Shown here piece after piece: positions 34,074-45,700 of a DNA stretch of 64,000 nt. Location: assembly GCA_018857735.1 (NCBI GenBank), contig JABMCL010001464.1:2125001-2189000 (forward strand), read 5' to 3'. The position numbers were made by a program, and so were the translations under genes. Below the pieces are notes generated by a model. It did no database searches. It was not told the origin of the DNA and saw only the letters and a list, made by a program, of their open reading frames with translations. Source of the stretch: Alviniconcha marisindica (taxonomy: Eukaryota; Mollusca; Gastropoda; Provannidae). Numbering within the stretch: the first letter of the stretch is position 1; the number at the start of each line of letters is the position of its first letter.

Positions 34074-35555
34074 CTAACTTTGCCAGAATCGTTGGTACTC
34101 TTGACCATATCTATCACGCACAAAAGAACCTCCATGCTGCACTGACAATGCATCATCCTCATATAATCCCTCTGAAAGTGGCCAGTGTCCGACCTCCTCC
34201 TCATCAGGAGCAACCCTGCTTGGCCATTTACGCCATTCTTGGCTCCTGTCCATTTCATACCAACCGTCCTCTTGGGAATTTCTCCAGTTGTGTTGCTGCC
34301 TGGGGCTTCTCTGCTGTACTGACCAATCCTGGTGAGTTGGTGGAGGGCGACTGCCTTCACTAGGACACGTGAACCGGTTTGTCTCATCACTGGAAGACCT
34401 GAACCAGTTTTTCTGTACTGACCACTCTTGGCGAGTTGGTGGAGGGCGACTTCCTTCACTAGGACATGTGAACCGGTTTGTTTGTTGAAGGTGACTCTCT
34501 TCATTGGAAGACCTGAACAAGTTTTTCTGAACTGACCACTCTTGGTGAGTTGGTGGAGGGCGACTTCCTTCACTAGGACATGTGAACCGGTTTGTTTGTT
34601 GAAGGTGACTCTCTTCATTGGAAGACCTGAACAAGTTTTTCTGAACTGACCACTCTTGGTGAGTTGGTGGAAGGCTAGGACATGTGAACCGGTTCGTCTG
34701 TTGAGGGCGACTCTCTTCATTGGAAGACATGAACCAGTTTTTCTGAACTGGCCGCTCTTGGCGAGTTGGTGGAGGGCGACTTCTGTCACTAGGACATGTG
34801 AACCGGTTTGTCTGTTGAGGGTGACTCTCTTCATTGGAAGACCTGAACCAGTTTTTCTGAACTGGCCACTCTTGGTGAGTTGGTGGAGGGCGACTTCTTT
34901 CACTAGGACATGTGAACCGGTTTGTCTGTTGAGGGTGACTCTCTTCACTGGGAGACCTGAACCAGGTTTTCTGTACAGTTTTGCGGTACTCTTGGTGAGT
35001 TGGTGGTGGGCGACTTCCTTCACTAGGACACGTGAACCGGTTTGTCTGTTGAGTTTGACCTTCTTCACTGGAAGACCTGAACCAGTTCACTGGCCACTCT
35101 TGGTGAGTTGGTGGAGGGTGACTTCCTTCACTAGGACACGTGAACCGGTTTGTCTGTTGAGTTTGACCTTCTTCACTGGAAGACCTGAACCAGTTCACTG
35201 GCCACTCTTGGTGAGTTGGTGGAGGGTGACTTCCTTCACTAGGACATGTGAACCAGTTTGTCTGTTGAGGGTGACTCTCTTCACTGGAAGACCTGAACCA
35301 GTTGTGCTGATGCTGATTTCCTTGATCTGAACACCTGAACTGATTGGCCCGCTGGGGGCGAACGTGTTCTGAAGGCTGGAACTGGTTTGTCTGTGGTGGA
35401 CGACCTCCTTGACCAGTAGACTGAAACTGGTTTGCCTTTGGAGGGTACTGTGTCTGAGTCTGTTTTCTGAACTGCAACAGGTGGGTTTGGCTGCAGTGTG
35501 TACTTTGCTGATGGAGCTGTTGGACTCCGTGGTGCGTTGCTTGGTCATCAGCTCC
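34074..35555 (-). CDS. Gene B coding exon 15: nine 39-residue repeats
   Basis: The acceptor is TTCTGTGCAG; 493 codons run to TAG at 34076-34074. A degenerate N-terminal part (PPQTNQFQPSEH-like) leads into nine units of the type FTCPSEGSRPPPTHQEW plus a NWFRSSSEESHPQQTNR-like half. The unit is about 117 bp, a multiple of three, so the array is also open in a second minus frame (33941-35068) and a plus frame (34656-35330). The tail ends EYQRFWQS. Units have one cysteine each and conserved W/F spacing; no known repeat family is recognised. Confidence 0.8.
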   Translation of the reverse strand, partial: GADDQATHHGVQQLHQQSTHCSQTHLLQFRKQTQTQYPPKANQFQSTGQGGRPPQTNQFQPSEHVRPQRANQFRCSDQGNQHQHNWFRSSSEESHPQQTNWFTCPSEGSHPPPTHQEWPVNWFRSSSEEGQTQQTNRFTCPSEGSHPPPTHQEWPVNWFRSSSEEGQTQQTNRFTCPSEGSRPPPTHQEYRKTVQKTWFRSPSEESHPQQTNRFTCPSERSRPPPTHQEWPVQKNWFRSSNEESHPQQTNRFTCPSDRSRPPPTRQERPVQKNWFMSSNEESRPQQTNRFTCPSLPPTHQEWSVQKNLFRSSNEESHLQQTNRFTCPSEGSRPPPTHQEWSVQKNLFRSSNEESHLQQTNRFTCPSEGSRPPPTRQEWSVQKNWFRSSSDETNRFTCPSEGSRPPPTHQDWSVQQRSPRQQHNWRNSQEDGWYEMDRSQEWRKWPSRVAPDEEEVGHWPLSEGLYEDDALSVQHGGSFVRDRYGQEYQRFWQS

Positions 35556-37611
35556 CTGCACAGAAGCATGTAATTATGACAGCATGAATACAAATTTATA
35601 CAACCTTAATGATAATAATAATAATAAAGAGGATTTCCAGAGCGCCCATCTATTGCACAAGGTGGGAGCACAGGGCGGAGAGTGGAGAATGGCGCGATAT
35701 AAAAGCGATCAATAATAATAATATGTTGGCATTTGTCATCACTGGTGAAGAAGACTGTGAATCCTCATGGATATGCAGAGTGAAATGAATAAAAGGGGTG
35801 CTATATTGCACTTATCATCATGGGTGAAGATAAGGATTCCTCACAGATACGTAATAATAATAGATAACTTTTGTATGGCGCTATTCTCTATCTACACAAA
35901 CTCACTGCGCATGATTGTGCATGCACAGAAGCATGTTCAACCCTGACCTTTCCCCAGAGATTAAAACTAGCTGACTGACAAGACCAAATTACACAAAAGG
36001 TTAAGAAGAATGTTTAATTTAATCAGACACTCCAAAACATGCACACATTTTTAGTGAAACCAGCTTTTTTTCTCTCCAAGCAACAGACAATTGAATCAAA
36101 TCCAAAATCAGGGCTGCTATAACCTACACCTAAAGTGCATGTTACCCAGAACAGGTTACATAAGACTACAAAACTGATTATAATTTGGCGAGCTGTAACA
36201 GTACCAACCCAATTGTTTTGCACAACACTGGCTAATAATAACACACCACCATGCCTAGTTTAGGTTACAGAAGGTTGAGCAGTTCTGAAGACATTTATTA
36301 GATCACGCAGACACGGTGATTCCAATGTATACCCCCCTTCCCCATCTTTGTTTGGGAGATAGAAAGAGATGTGCATGCTTCAATTTGTGTGAGGGGGGTG
36401 GGAGTGAGGGGAGGCATGCGTGCGCATGTGTGCATTTGTTAGTATGAACTGTAATATGGTTATTTGTGCTTAACTCCTTCATCTATGTTTTGGTAGTATG
36501 ATACGACTGTGATTGTCAAACATTACTATTCAGTATTCACTTTTGAGGACGTCGTAACGTTGCTGCATACAGTCCTTGCCTGTGAATGCTCAACATTCTT
36601 GTTGATTCCTGTTGCAGCCACTGCGATGTTGCTGTTAGGAATGCTGCCACCTTCTTCTGTCTGCTCTGTGTGCAGCTCTTTGGATGCAAGCTTTATCTGG
36701 ATGAATTTTGTCATCCTCTTCCTATCCCTCTCTTTTTTCGATGGCCTGTTGCGATGGCAGCCGTCACCAGTGGAGTGTTGACTTCTGTGCTGAGGACTGA
36801 GGACTGTGTGTGCCGGCAAGGCTGTGGTACTATTAACCTACACAGACACACACATGGAAAACAGACATTATGTTGATTTTAGCATAGAATTATGCAGCCA
36901 TCAACATTAATGCTGCAAATATGCATTTTGTGTGAGAAACGCCCATTTTGAAAAACTTGGTGTGTTTACCCAGAACCGGTTACATAAGTTTACAAAACTG
37001 ATTATGTCTTAGCCAACTGTAACAATATCAACCCAATTTGTTCAGACGACACTGGCTACCAACAGTACACCACCATGTGAAGTTTGGTGTGTGTGTGTGT
37101 GTCCTTGCCTGTGAATACTCGATATTCTTGCGGATTCCTGGTGCAGAAACTGCGCTGTTGCTGCTGAGAATGCTGCCACCTTCTTCCGTCTGCTCTGTGT
37201 GTAACTCTGTGCATGCAGTTTTTATCTGGTTGAATTTGATCCTCCTCCTCCTTTCCCTCTCTAATCTTGATGGCCCTTTGCGATGGCAGCCGTCACCAGT
37301 GGAGCGTTGACTTCTCTGTTGAGGACTGAGGACTGTGTGTGCCGGCAAGGCTGTGGTTCTATTAACCTACACAGACACACACATGGAAAACAGTCATTAT
37401 GTTGACTTTAGCATAGAATTATGCAACCATCAACAGTAATGCTGTGAATATGCATTTTGTGAGAGAAATTTAAGCCCATTGTGAAAAACTTGAACAAACA
37501 AAGGATAATTAAAGCAAAACAAATCAACTAAAAAGTAAGTTATTCCTTTTTTCCTTTTTTTGCAACCAGTTAACCAGTATGGTTATATCAGGCAATAACA
37601 ACCACACACAC

Positions 37612-37665
<54 letters not shown>

Positions 37666-38054
37666 ACACACTAAGAAACAAAACAAAACCAAGCAGAAAA
37701 AGAGACAAAAGGAGCTCTGCAGACTGATGATGGAGTGTTTTGCTGGAAAGCTGGAATAAATTAAATTGGAGAAAGCAGGAGCAATCCTGAGCAAATATTT
37801 ACCACAAAGGCAAAATCAAACTGCAGTTTTGGGGCTCTGCTTCACCATTGTCTCCAGCATGGAAGTGGTCATCCTACACACTGACTACAAACCTTATGCC
37901 CACTAAAATGTGTAAACCTGCAGACAGTGATTTCAATGTACACCACCCTCCAACTTTGTTTGGGGCATATAAAACAATGTGCATGCTTCAGTTGTGTAAG
38001 CCTTAGGGTTTCTGTGGATGTTAAGCACCATGTTTACTTACTTGCTTACTTACT

Positions 38055-38146
<92 letters not shown>

Positions 38147-38713
38147 TGTATGTGTGTGTGTGTATGTGTGTGTGTGTATGTGTGTGTGTGTGTCCTTGCC
38201 TGTGAATACTTGACATTTTTGCTGATTCCTGGTGCAGCAACTGCACTGTTGCTGCAGAGAATGCTGCCACCTTCTTCCGTCTGCTCTGTGTGTAACTCTT
38301 TGCATGCAGTCTTTATCTGGTTGAATTTGATCCTCCTCCTCCTTTCCCTCTCTAATCTTGATGGCCCTTTGCGACGGCAGCCGTCACCAGTGGAGCGTTG
38401 ACTTCTCTGCTGAGGACTGAGGACTGTGTGTGCCGGCAAGGCAGTGGTACCATTAACCTACACAGACACACACATGGAAAATATACATTATGTTGATTTT
38501 AGCATAGAATTATGCAACCATCAACATTAAGGCTGTGAACATGCTTTTTGTGAGAGAAAAGCCCATTTTGAAAAACTTAAACAAGGCAAAGGAATAGGGG
38601 TAATTAAAGCAAAACAGAACAACTAAAAAGTAATTTCTTTTTGTTGTTGTTGCAACCAGTCAAACAGTACGGTTTTATCAGGGCAAAAACAGCCACACAC
38701 ACACACACACACA

Positions 38714-38763
<50 letters not shown>

Positions 38764-41700
38764 GCAAAACAAACAACAACAACAAACAGAAAAAGAGACA
38801 AAAAGAACTCTGCAAACTGATGATGGAGTGTTTTGCTGGAATTTTGGAATAGATTAAATTGGAGAAAGCAGGACCATTTCCTTTAGGAAATATTCACCAC
38901 AAAGGCAAAATCAAACTGCAGTTTCAGAGCTCTGCTTCACTATTATCTCCAGCATGGAAATGATTATCTTACACACTGACTATGAACTTTACGCCTGCTA
39001 ATATGTGTTAATCTACAGACAGTTCTTTCCTCCACACCTTTAACTACACCGAAGAACTTCCACAGAGAGAGAGGAAGAGAGAGAGATAGAGACAGAGACA
39101 GAGAGACACAGACAGAGAGAGGCGGTGGGAGGGAGGAAGGAGGTGGGGGGTTAGCTAGTAAAATGGTTTTAACATGACAGAGAAAGGGAGGGAGAGAGAG
39201 AGTAAGGGGGGAGGGGGGCAGTTAGTAACTGGATTTTAATGTCCTGTGAACCACAGTCACCTCAGGACACAGAGAGGGAGAAAAAAACAGAAGAAAAGAT
39301 CGAGAAAGAAAGAGCATCCTCCATTTGAAGCTATTGCTTTTTAACCACCCATAATGCATTACATGTGTGTGTGTGTGTGTCCTTGCCTGTAAATACTCGA
39401 CATTTTTGCTGATTCCTGATGCAGAAACTGCGCTGTTGCTGCTGAGAATGCTGCCACCTTCTTCCATCTGCTCTGTGTGTAACTCTTTGGCTGCAGTCTT
39501 TATCTGGTTGAATTTGATCCTCCTCCTCCTTTCCCTCTCTAATCTTGATGGCCCTTTGCGATGGCAGCCGTCACCAGTGGAGCGTTGACTTCTCTGCTGA
39601 GGACTGAGGACTGTGGGTGCTGGCAAGGCTGTGGTACCATTAACCTACACAGACACACACATGGAAAATATACATTATGTTGATTTTAGCATAGAATTAT
39701 GCAACCATCAACATTAAGGCTGTTGATATGCTTTTTGTGAGAGAAAAGCCCATTTTGAAAAACTTAAACAAGGCAGAGGAAGAGGGGTAATTAAAGCAAA
39801 ACAAAACAACTAAAAAGTAAGTCATTTCTTTTTTTCTTTTTTTGCAAGCAGTCAACCAGTATGGTTATATCAAGGCAAAAACAACCAAACACACACACAC
39901 ACAGAAACAAACAAACAAAAATACCAGAAAAAGAGACAAAAGGAGCTCTGCAGACTGATGATGGAGTGTTCTGCTGGAAAGCTGGAATAAATTAAATTGG
40001 AGAAAGCAGGTGCATTTCTGAGCAAATATTCACCACAAAGACAAAATCAAACTGCAGTTTTAGAGCTCTGCTTTATCATTATCTCCAGCATGGAAATGAT
40101 TATCTTACACACTGACTATGAACTTTATGCCCACTAAAATATGTTAATCTACAGACAGCTCTTCCCTCCACACCTCCTAACCTACACCGAAGATCTTGGA
40201 CAGAGAGAGAGAGAGACAGAGAGAGACACAGACAGAGAGACAGACAGAGAGACACACACACAGAGAAAGGGAGAGAAAGGGATGGGGAAGGGAAGGAGGT
40301 GAGGGGTTAGCTAGTAAAATGGTTTTAACATGACAGAGAAAGGAAGGGAGAGAGAGAGTTTAAGGGGGGGGGAGGGGTAATTAGTTAGTAATTGGATTTT
40401 AATGTCCTGTCAACCACACAGTCACCTCAGGACACAGGTAGGGAGAAAAAAAAAGAAGAGAAGACAGAGAAAGAAAGAGCATCCTCCATTTAAAGCTTTT
40501 GTTTTTAACCACCCATAATGCATTACAGTTCAAGTTAACCTGACGCCAGTTCAGTGATGGGTCCCCTGTACTGGCTGGCACAGAAGCGGAGCCGCCAACA
40601 GACACAGTGGCTGGAGCGACACCTGTTACAGCCCACTGCAGATGCTGCACTGGTACGTGGTGCTTGTATGACGGCCCTCTGGCATCCGCTTCGCCATGTT
40701 TCTGGGCCAGTGCTGCTGTGGCTTCCATGCACTGTGGACAGATGGGTAAAGGGACCAAAAAGCACTTGTGAGACATGCAAAGTATATGCAGCTGAAACAA
40801 AGCATCAGTCACAAACTAAACTGTTCCAACCTACCTGAGAACTCTCGTCACATACTAAACTGTTTCCACCTTGCTTGTGAACTCTGGTAGCCAGGGAACT
40901 GTCTTCCAATTTGCCTGCAAACTTTGAGAGCCACAGAACTGTTTCCAACTTGCCTGTGAATTTTGGTAGCGAAGGAAACTGTATAATTTGTCTGTGAATT
41001 TGGTAGCCAGGGAAACTGTATAATTTGTCTGTGAATTTGGTAGCCAGGGAACTGTTTCAAACTTAATTGTGAACTTTGATGGCCAGGAAAGTGTTTCCAC
41101 CTTACCTGTGAACTTTGATAGCCAGGAAACTGTGTCCAACTTGCCTGTGAACTTTGATATCCAGGAAAACTGTTTCCAACTTACCTGAAAACTGTAATAC
41201 CCAGGGAGATTGTTTTAAATTTACCTGTGATTATCTGTGAACTTTGATAACCTGGGAAACTGTTTCCAACTTACCTGAAAACTTTAATACCCAGGGAGAT
41301 TGTTTTAAACTTACCTGTGAACCTTGATCACTCGGGTAGCCGTTTCCTGCAGCCACACAAGGGAGGTTCTCTGTAGCACTGGGCGCGCTCATGAGGCTGA
41401 GGCTGGTGGGAAACTGAAGTGCTGAAGAAATTTGCGCTCTGCGACGTTGTTCAAACCTCTGTCGTCTCGCTTTGTCCCTCCGCACATTCGATGGACACTT
41501 GCGCTTCCGCTTGTGTTTAGCTGTGCTCTGACTGGCAGCCAGATTACCAGCTTGGTTCTGTGCAGATAGAAGTCCCTCAGCACATCTTTAAAATGCACAC
41601 CACGCAAATAGACTACAGTAAAATTTTCAAGAACCTCATGGCTCAAACTAAACTTGGATGAACTAGCAGCCCATTCACTTTCAGACAGTCAGTAGTATTT

Positions 41701-42680
41701 GAAGTCATGTGGCACCAGCCATGTCAGCGCTGAGAGTACACCACTTTGGTGGATATTCAAAAACGCGCTATAAAAAGCTAGTCATTCATGCAGAATCACA
41801 AACAAGCGCAGTGAGTCCTCTCGAGAGTGGAGAATAGCACTATATAAAAGCGATCCCCATACCCCCTTCTCCCTGTCTCTAATAAGCCTTATGGTTTCTG
41901 TGGACGTTAAGCACCATGATTACTTACTTAACAACAATATACTCATTTAATTTTTAATTTTTTCTCTCTCGAAATTAGTAAATATTTTCCTTACTATAGA
42001 TACAACAACAAATTTTTAATTGCAACACTACAAATGTTGAAACCATTATTCATACATGACCCATTAAGAAATTTCACCTGAACTTCCTCCTGTTGCTGCT
42101 AAGGCTGACAGAGCCATTCCAGATCCAAACACGGTAATATTTTACCACTGCTTGATTTTCTTTCACCTGCTTCAAAGGAAGCCTTGTGGATTTTGATGAA
42201 ATCATGCAGACCCCTATTAGGTGTGCAGATCTCCCAAACCAACCTGAGAGAAGATGTGCGGATCAGGAACATGGGCAGGTTTGCTGTGGGTGTTGGACTG
42301 GGCAAAGAGTTGACCGGGTGTGCTTTCTGGACCCCACAGCTCCTTTGTTGCAGGGCAAGAGTGGTTGCCTGGAAACATCAAATCCAGTCAAAACAAAACT
42401 TCCCGCCGAAGGCAAAATCTGTGAGAAAGATTATTTTTTAAAATATATATTATGCTCATGCGCAGTCACTGTGTCAGACATTGAACTCTCGCTCTCTATT
42501 ATAATGCTGTTTTCTTTCTATAAATGTGTGTCATGTTTGTGTGTTGGGTGTGGATTGGGGGGGGGGGGGGAGGATAGATTTAGATAGAGACAATATAGTT
42601 ATATACATATGAGAGAAAGAGGGGGAGGGGGGGGTAGGAGAAGGCAGTGAGATGGAGTTAAAAACTGATGGGGATGAGGT

Positions 42681-42744
<64 letters not shown>

Positions 42745-45700
42745 AAGCTCTGGAGGGAGAGAGAGGGGGAGAGAAAGCCAGTCAAGAAAGGGGGGAAAAG
42801 AGAAAAGATAGAGAGAGAGAGAGAGGAAGAGAGAGGAAAAGATAGAGAGGGGGGGGGGGGGGGTTGAGAAAGCCAGTCAAGAAAGGGGTGAGAGAGAAAA
42901 GATAGACGGACAGAGAGAGAAGAGGGTTTGAGAAAGCCAGTCAAGAAAGGGAGGAGAGAGAAAAGATAGACAGATGGACTGAGGGACCCTCTACATGGCT
43001 TTAGGGGACTTTCCTTGGTGTTGATCTTCACCTTCTTCAGCTGACTGGCCAAGCAAGCTCCTCATGGGCTCCTGCTCTGACATCCCTGGCAGACCTTGGC
43101 TGGCAGTCTGCTGAACATCTGCCTGAACAAGTGCCGTTGCTAGTGGGCCAGTGGCCATGGCTTGCGGAACCATCCCGTTCACCACTGAGGGACCTTGCGT
43201 GTTTGGCGGAGTGGCTAGTGCTGTTCCCTCAGTCTCGACTGTACGCTGAATAGCTTCTGCAGATCAGAAAAAAAGCAGTCCAGCCAGAACATCATTAAAA
43301 AAATATATATCTGGGGGTCAGTGAGGGGGCTGCAGGGTGGGGGTGGGTTGGGGGTGGGAAGGTGGGTTACAAGAAGTATCTGCAGCAATGACAAATTGAA
43401 AAGAAGCAGAAACCTACCAAAGCCATGACCAAGAGCATCAATAAACTAAAACCAGTGGTAAACCAATGGGGGTGGTGGAGGGGGGCATGGGGGTGGGGGT
43501 GGGGGGGGGGTGAGGCAGGTTACAAGAAGTATCTGCAGCAACGACAAATTAAAAAGAAGCAGAATCCTACCAAAGCCATAACCAAAAGCATCAATAAACT
43601 AAAACCAGGGGTAAACCAGTGGAGGAGGGGAGGGGGGTGGCAGGTTACAAGAAGTATATATGCAGCAATGACAAATTGAACAGAAGCAGGATCCTACCAA
43701 GACCATGACCAACAGTATCAATGTCTTAAACCAGTGGTATGGTACTTTCAATCACTTGTTTTTCTTTCTTCACCCATAAGAAAAGCAGTCTGCATGCTGT
43801 TGGCATCATTATGATGAATCTCTGGACTTTAAAAACCTCCACTGTGAAATAAAAATGCAGACAAGAAGGCAGGCAGACAGGCAGTCGGGCAGATGGACAG
43901 GTAGGTAGGCAGTTGGACAGATGGGCGGGCAGGCAGGTAGGCAGGTGGACAGATGGACAGGCAGGTAGGCAGTTGGACAGATGGACAGGCAGGTAGGCAG
44001 TTGGACAGAAGGACAGGCAGTTAGGCGGGTTGGTACAGGCACACATAGTCCTTACCATGCTGAGAAAAGTGTGATGTGCCCATCTTTATAATTCGCCCAT
44101 TGATGTGAAAATCAGTGATGCCAACAAGGTGGTTAAAGGCCATTTGCACACTCTGCATCTGTAGAATTGCTGCCCTGGAAACAAGTTCGTTAGTTAGTTC
44201 TTGGATTCTAACAACATGTCAGCCACATAAGCTCACCTCAGGATGTCTCTGGAAACAACCACACTCCTTGTGTCTGTCTCTGATTAACACAAATAAACAG
44301 GAAACAACCACATTCCTTGTGTTTGTCTCTGATTAACACAGATAGACTGGAAACAACCACACTCCTTGTGTCTGTCTCCGATTAACACAAATAAACTGGA
44401 AACAACCACACTCCTTGTGTCTGTCTCTGATTAACACAGATAGACTGGAAACAACCACACTCCTTGTGTCTGTCTCCGATTAACACAAATAAACTGGAAA
44501 CAACCACACTCCTTGTGTCTGTCTCTGATTAACACAGATAGACTGGAAACAACCACACTCCTTGTGTCTGTCTCCGATTAACACAAATAAACTGGAAACA
44601 ACCACACTCCTTGTGTCTGTCTCCGATTAACACAAATAAACTGGAAACAACCACACTCCTTGTGTTTGTCTCCAATTAACACAGACAAACTGGAAACAAC
44701 CACACTCCTTACATCCATTTCCAATTAACACAAATAAACTGGAAACAACCACACTCCTTGTGTCTGTCTCCGGTTATCCCAAATAAACTGGAAACAATCA
44801 CATTCCTTGTGTTTGTCTCCAGGTAACACAGACAAACTGGAAACCACCACACTCCTTACATCTGTCTCTAATTAATACAAAATAAACAGGAAACAGCCAC
44901 ACTCCTTGTGTCTGTCTCCAATTAACACAAATAATGCATGCGTGGCAACATCCTGCCTCTCTCCAAACTTATACCAGTCATATGGTATGGGCAAAATAAT
45001 GAGTGAAGGAAAATCAAGCTATAAATGGTGGTGTCAAGTTTTCAGTGGTTTTATCATCTAGACAAAGTATAAAGCCACACTCACCAGACACTGTGTGACA
45101 CCTGCATCATCCTGCATTTGAGACACAATGGGAATAGCACCTGGACAACTGGTGAGTAAATGTTTCCAGGCAGGTTATACAAAAAGAGCGACCTCTGTTG
45201 CTCGCTTGCACTTTCTGAAAATAAGTATATGTTCCACATTCTGGCAATTGTTCACATCAGCAAATAAAACAAATAATCTCCAAATCATTTGACCAGCTCA
45301 CCGAGACTACCACAGCATTACTAAGACATAACTTTTTTTTATACTGTTTATTCTTCTCTTCTTGTAAAATAACTGTTTTTCACTTGTAAATGAAAGCCAT
45401 ACAATGATACATATCAGCAGATAAAACAAATAATCTCCAAATCATCTGACCAGCTCACCATGACTACCACAGCATTACTAAGATATATCTTTTTATTTTA
45501 ACTTATATTGTTCATTCTTCTCTTCTTGTAAAATAACTGTTTGTTTTTCACTTGTTAAATGCAAGCCATACATATTTGCAAAAATGGGCATGCTTTTGTC
45601 CATGCAAAAAGATCATATAATAATAATTGAAATTTGTAAAGCCCCCCCCCCCCCCCCCCCATGGCTCAAACGCTGAACAAACATAAGACACATAAAGCAC

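Larger units (their letters stand above)
36490..40500 (-). repeat. Segmental tandem amplification (4 units, about 0.5-1.2 kb)
   Basis: Each unit holds one 258-nt exon plus flanking intron: the upstream flank CCATGTGTGTGTCTGTGTAG and, beyond it, GCATAGAATTATGCA(A/G)CCATC, AAAGCCCATTTTGAAAAACTT and TCTGCAGACTGATGATGGAGTG-type text. The introns after exons 10 and 11 both contain TGTAATGCATTATGGGTGGT and GGATGCTCTTTCTTTCTC, so the duplication extends to the edge of exon 10. CA/TG tracts sit between units. Confidence 0.85.

Noticed and set aside
33941..35330. Alternative frames of 375 residues (minus) and 224 residues (plus) across the gene B repeats
   Set aside because: The repeat unit is a multiple of three without stops, so several frames stay open. 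Only the 34074-35555 frame joins exon 14 in phase and ends cleanly.
38018..38439. Cys/Val-rich and Thr/His-rich frames across TG/CA tracts
   Set aside because: They are translations of dinucleotide repeats.
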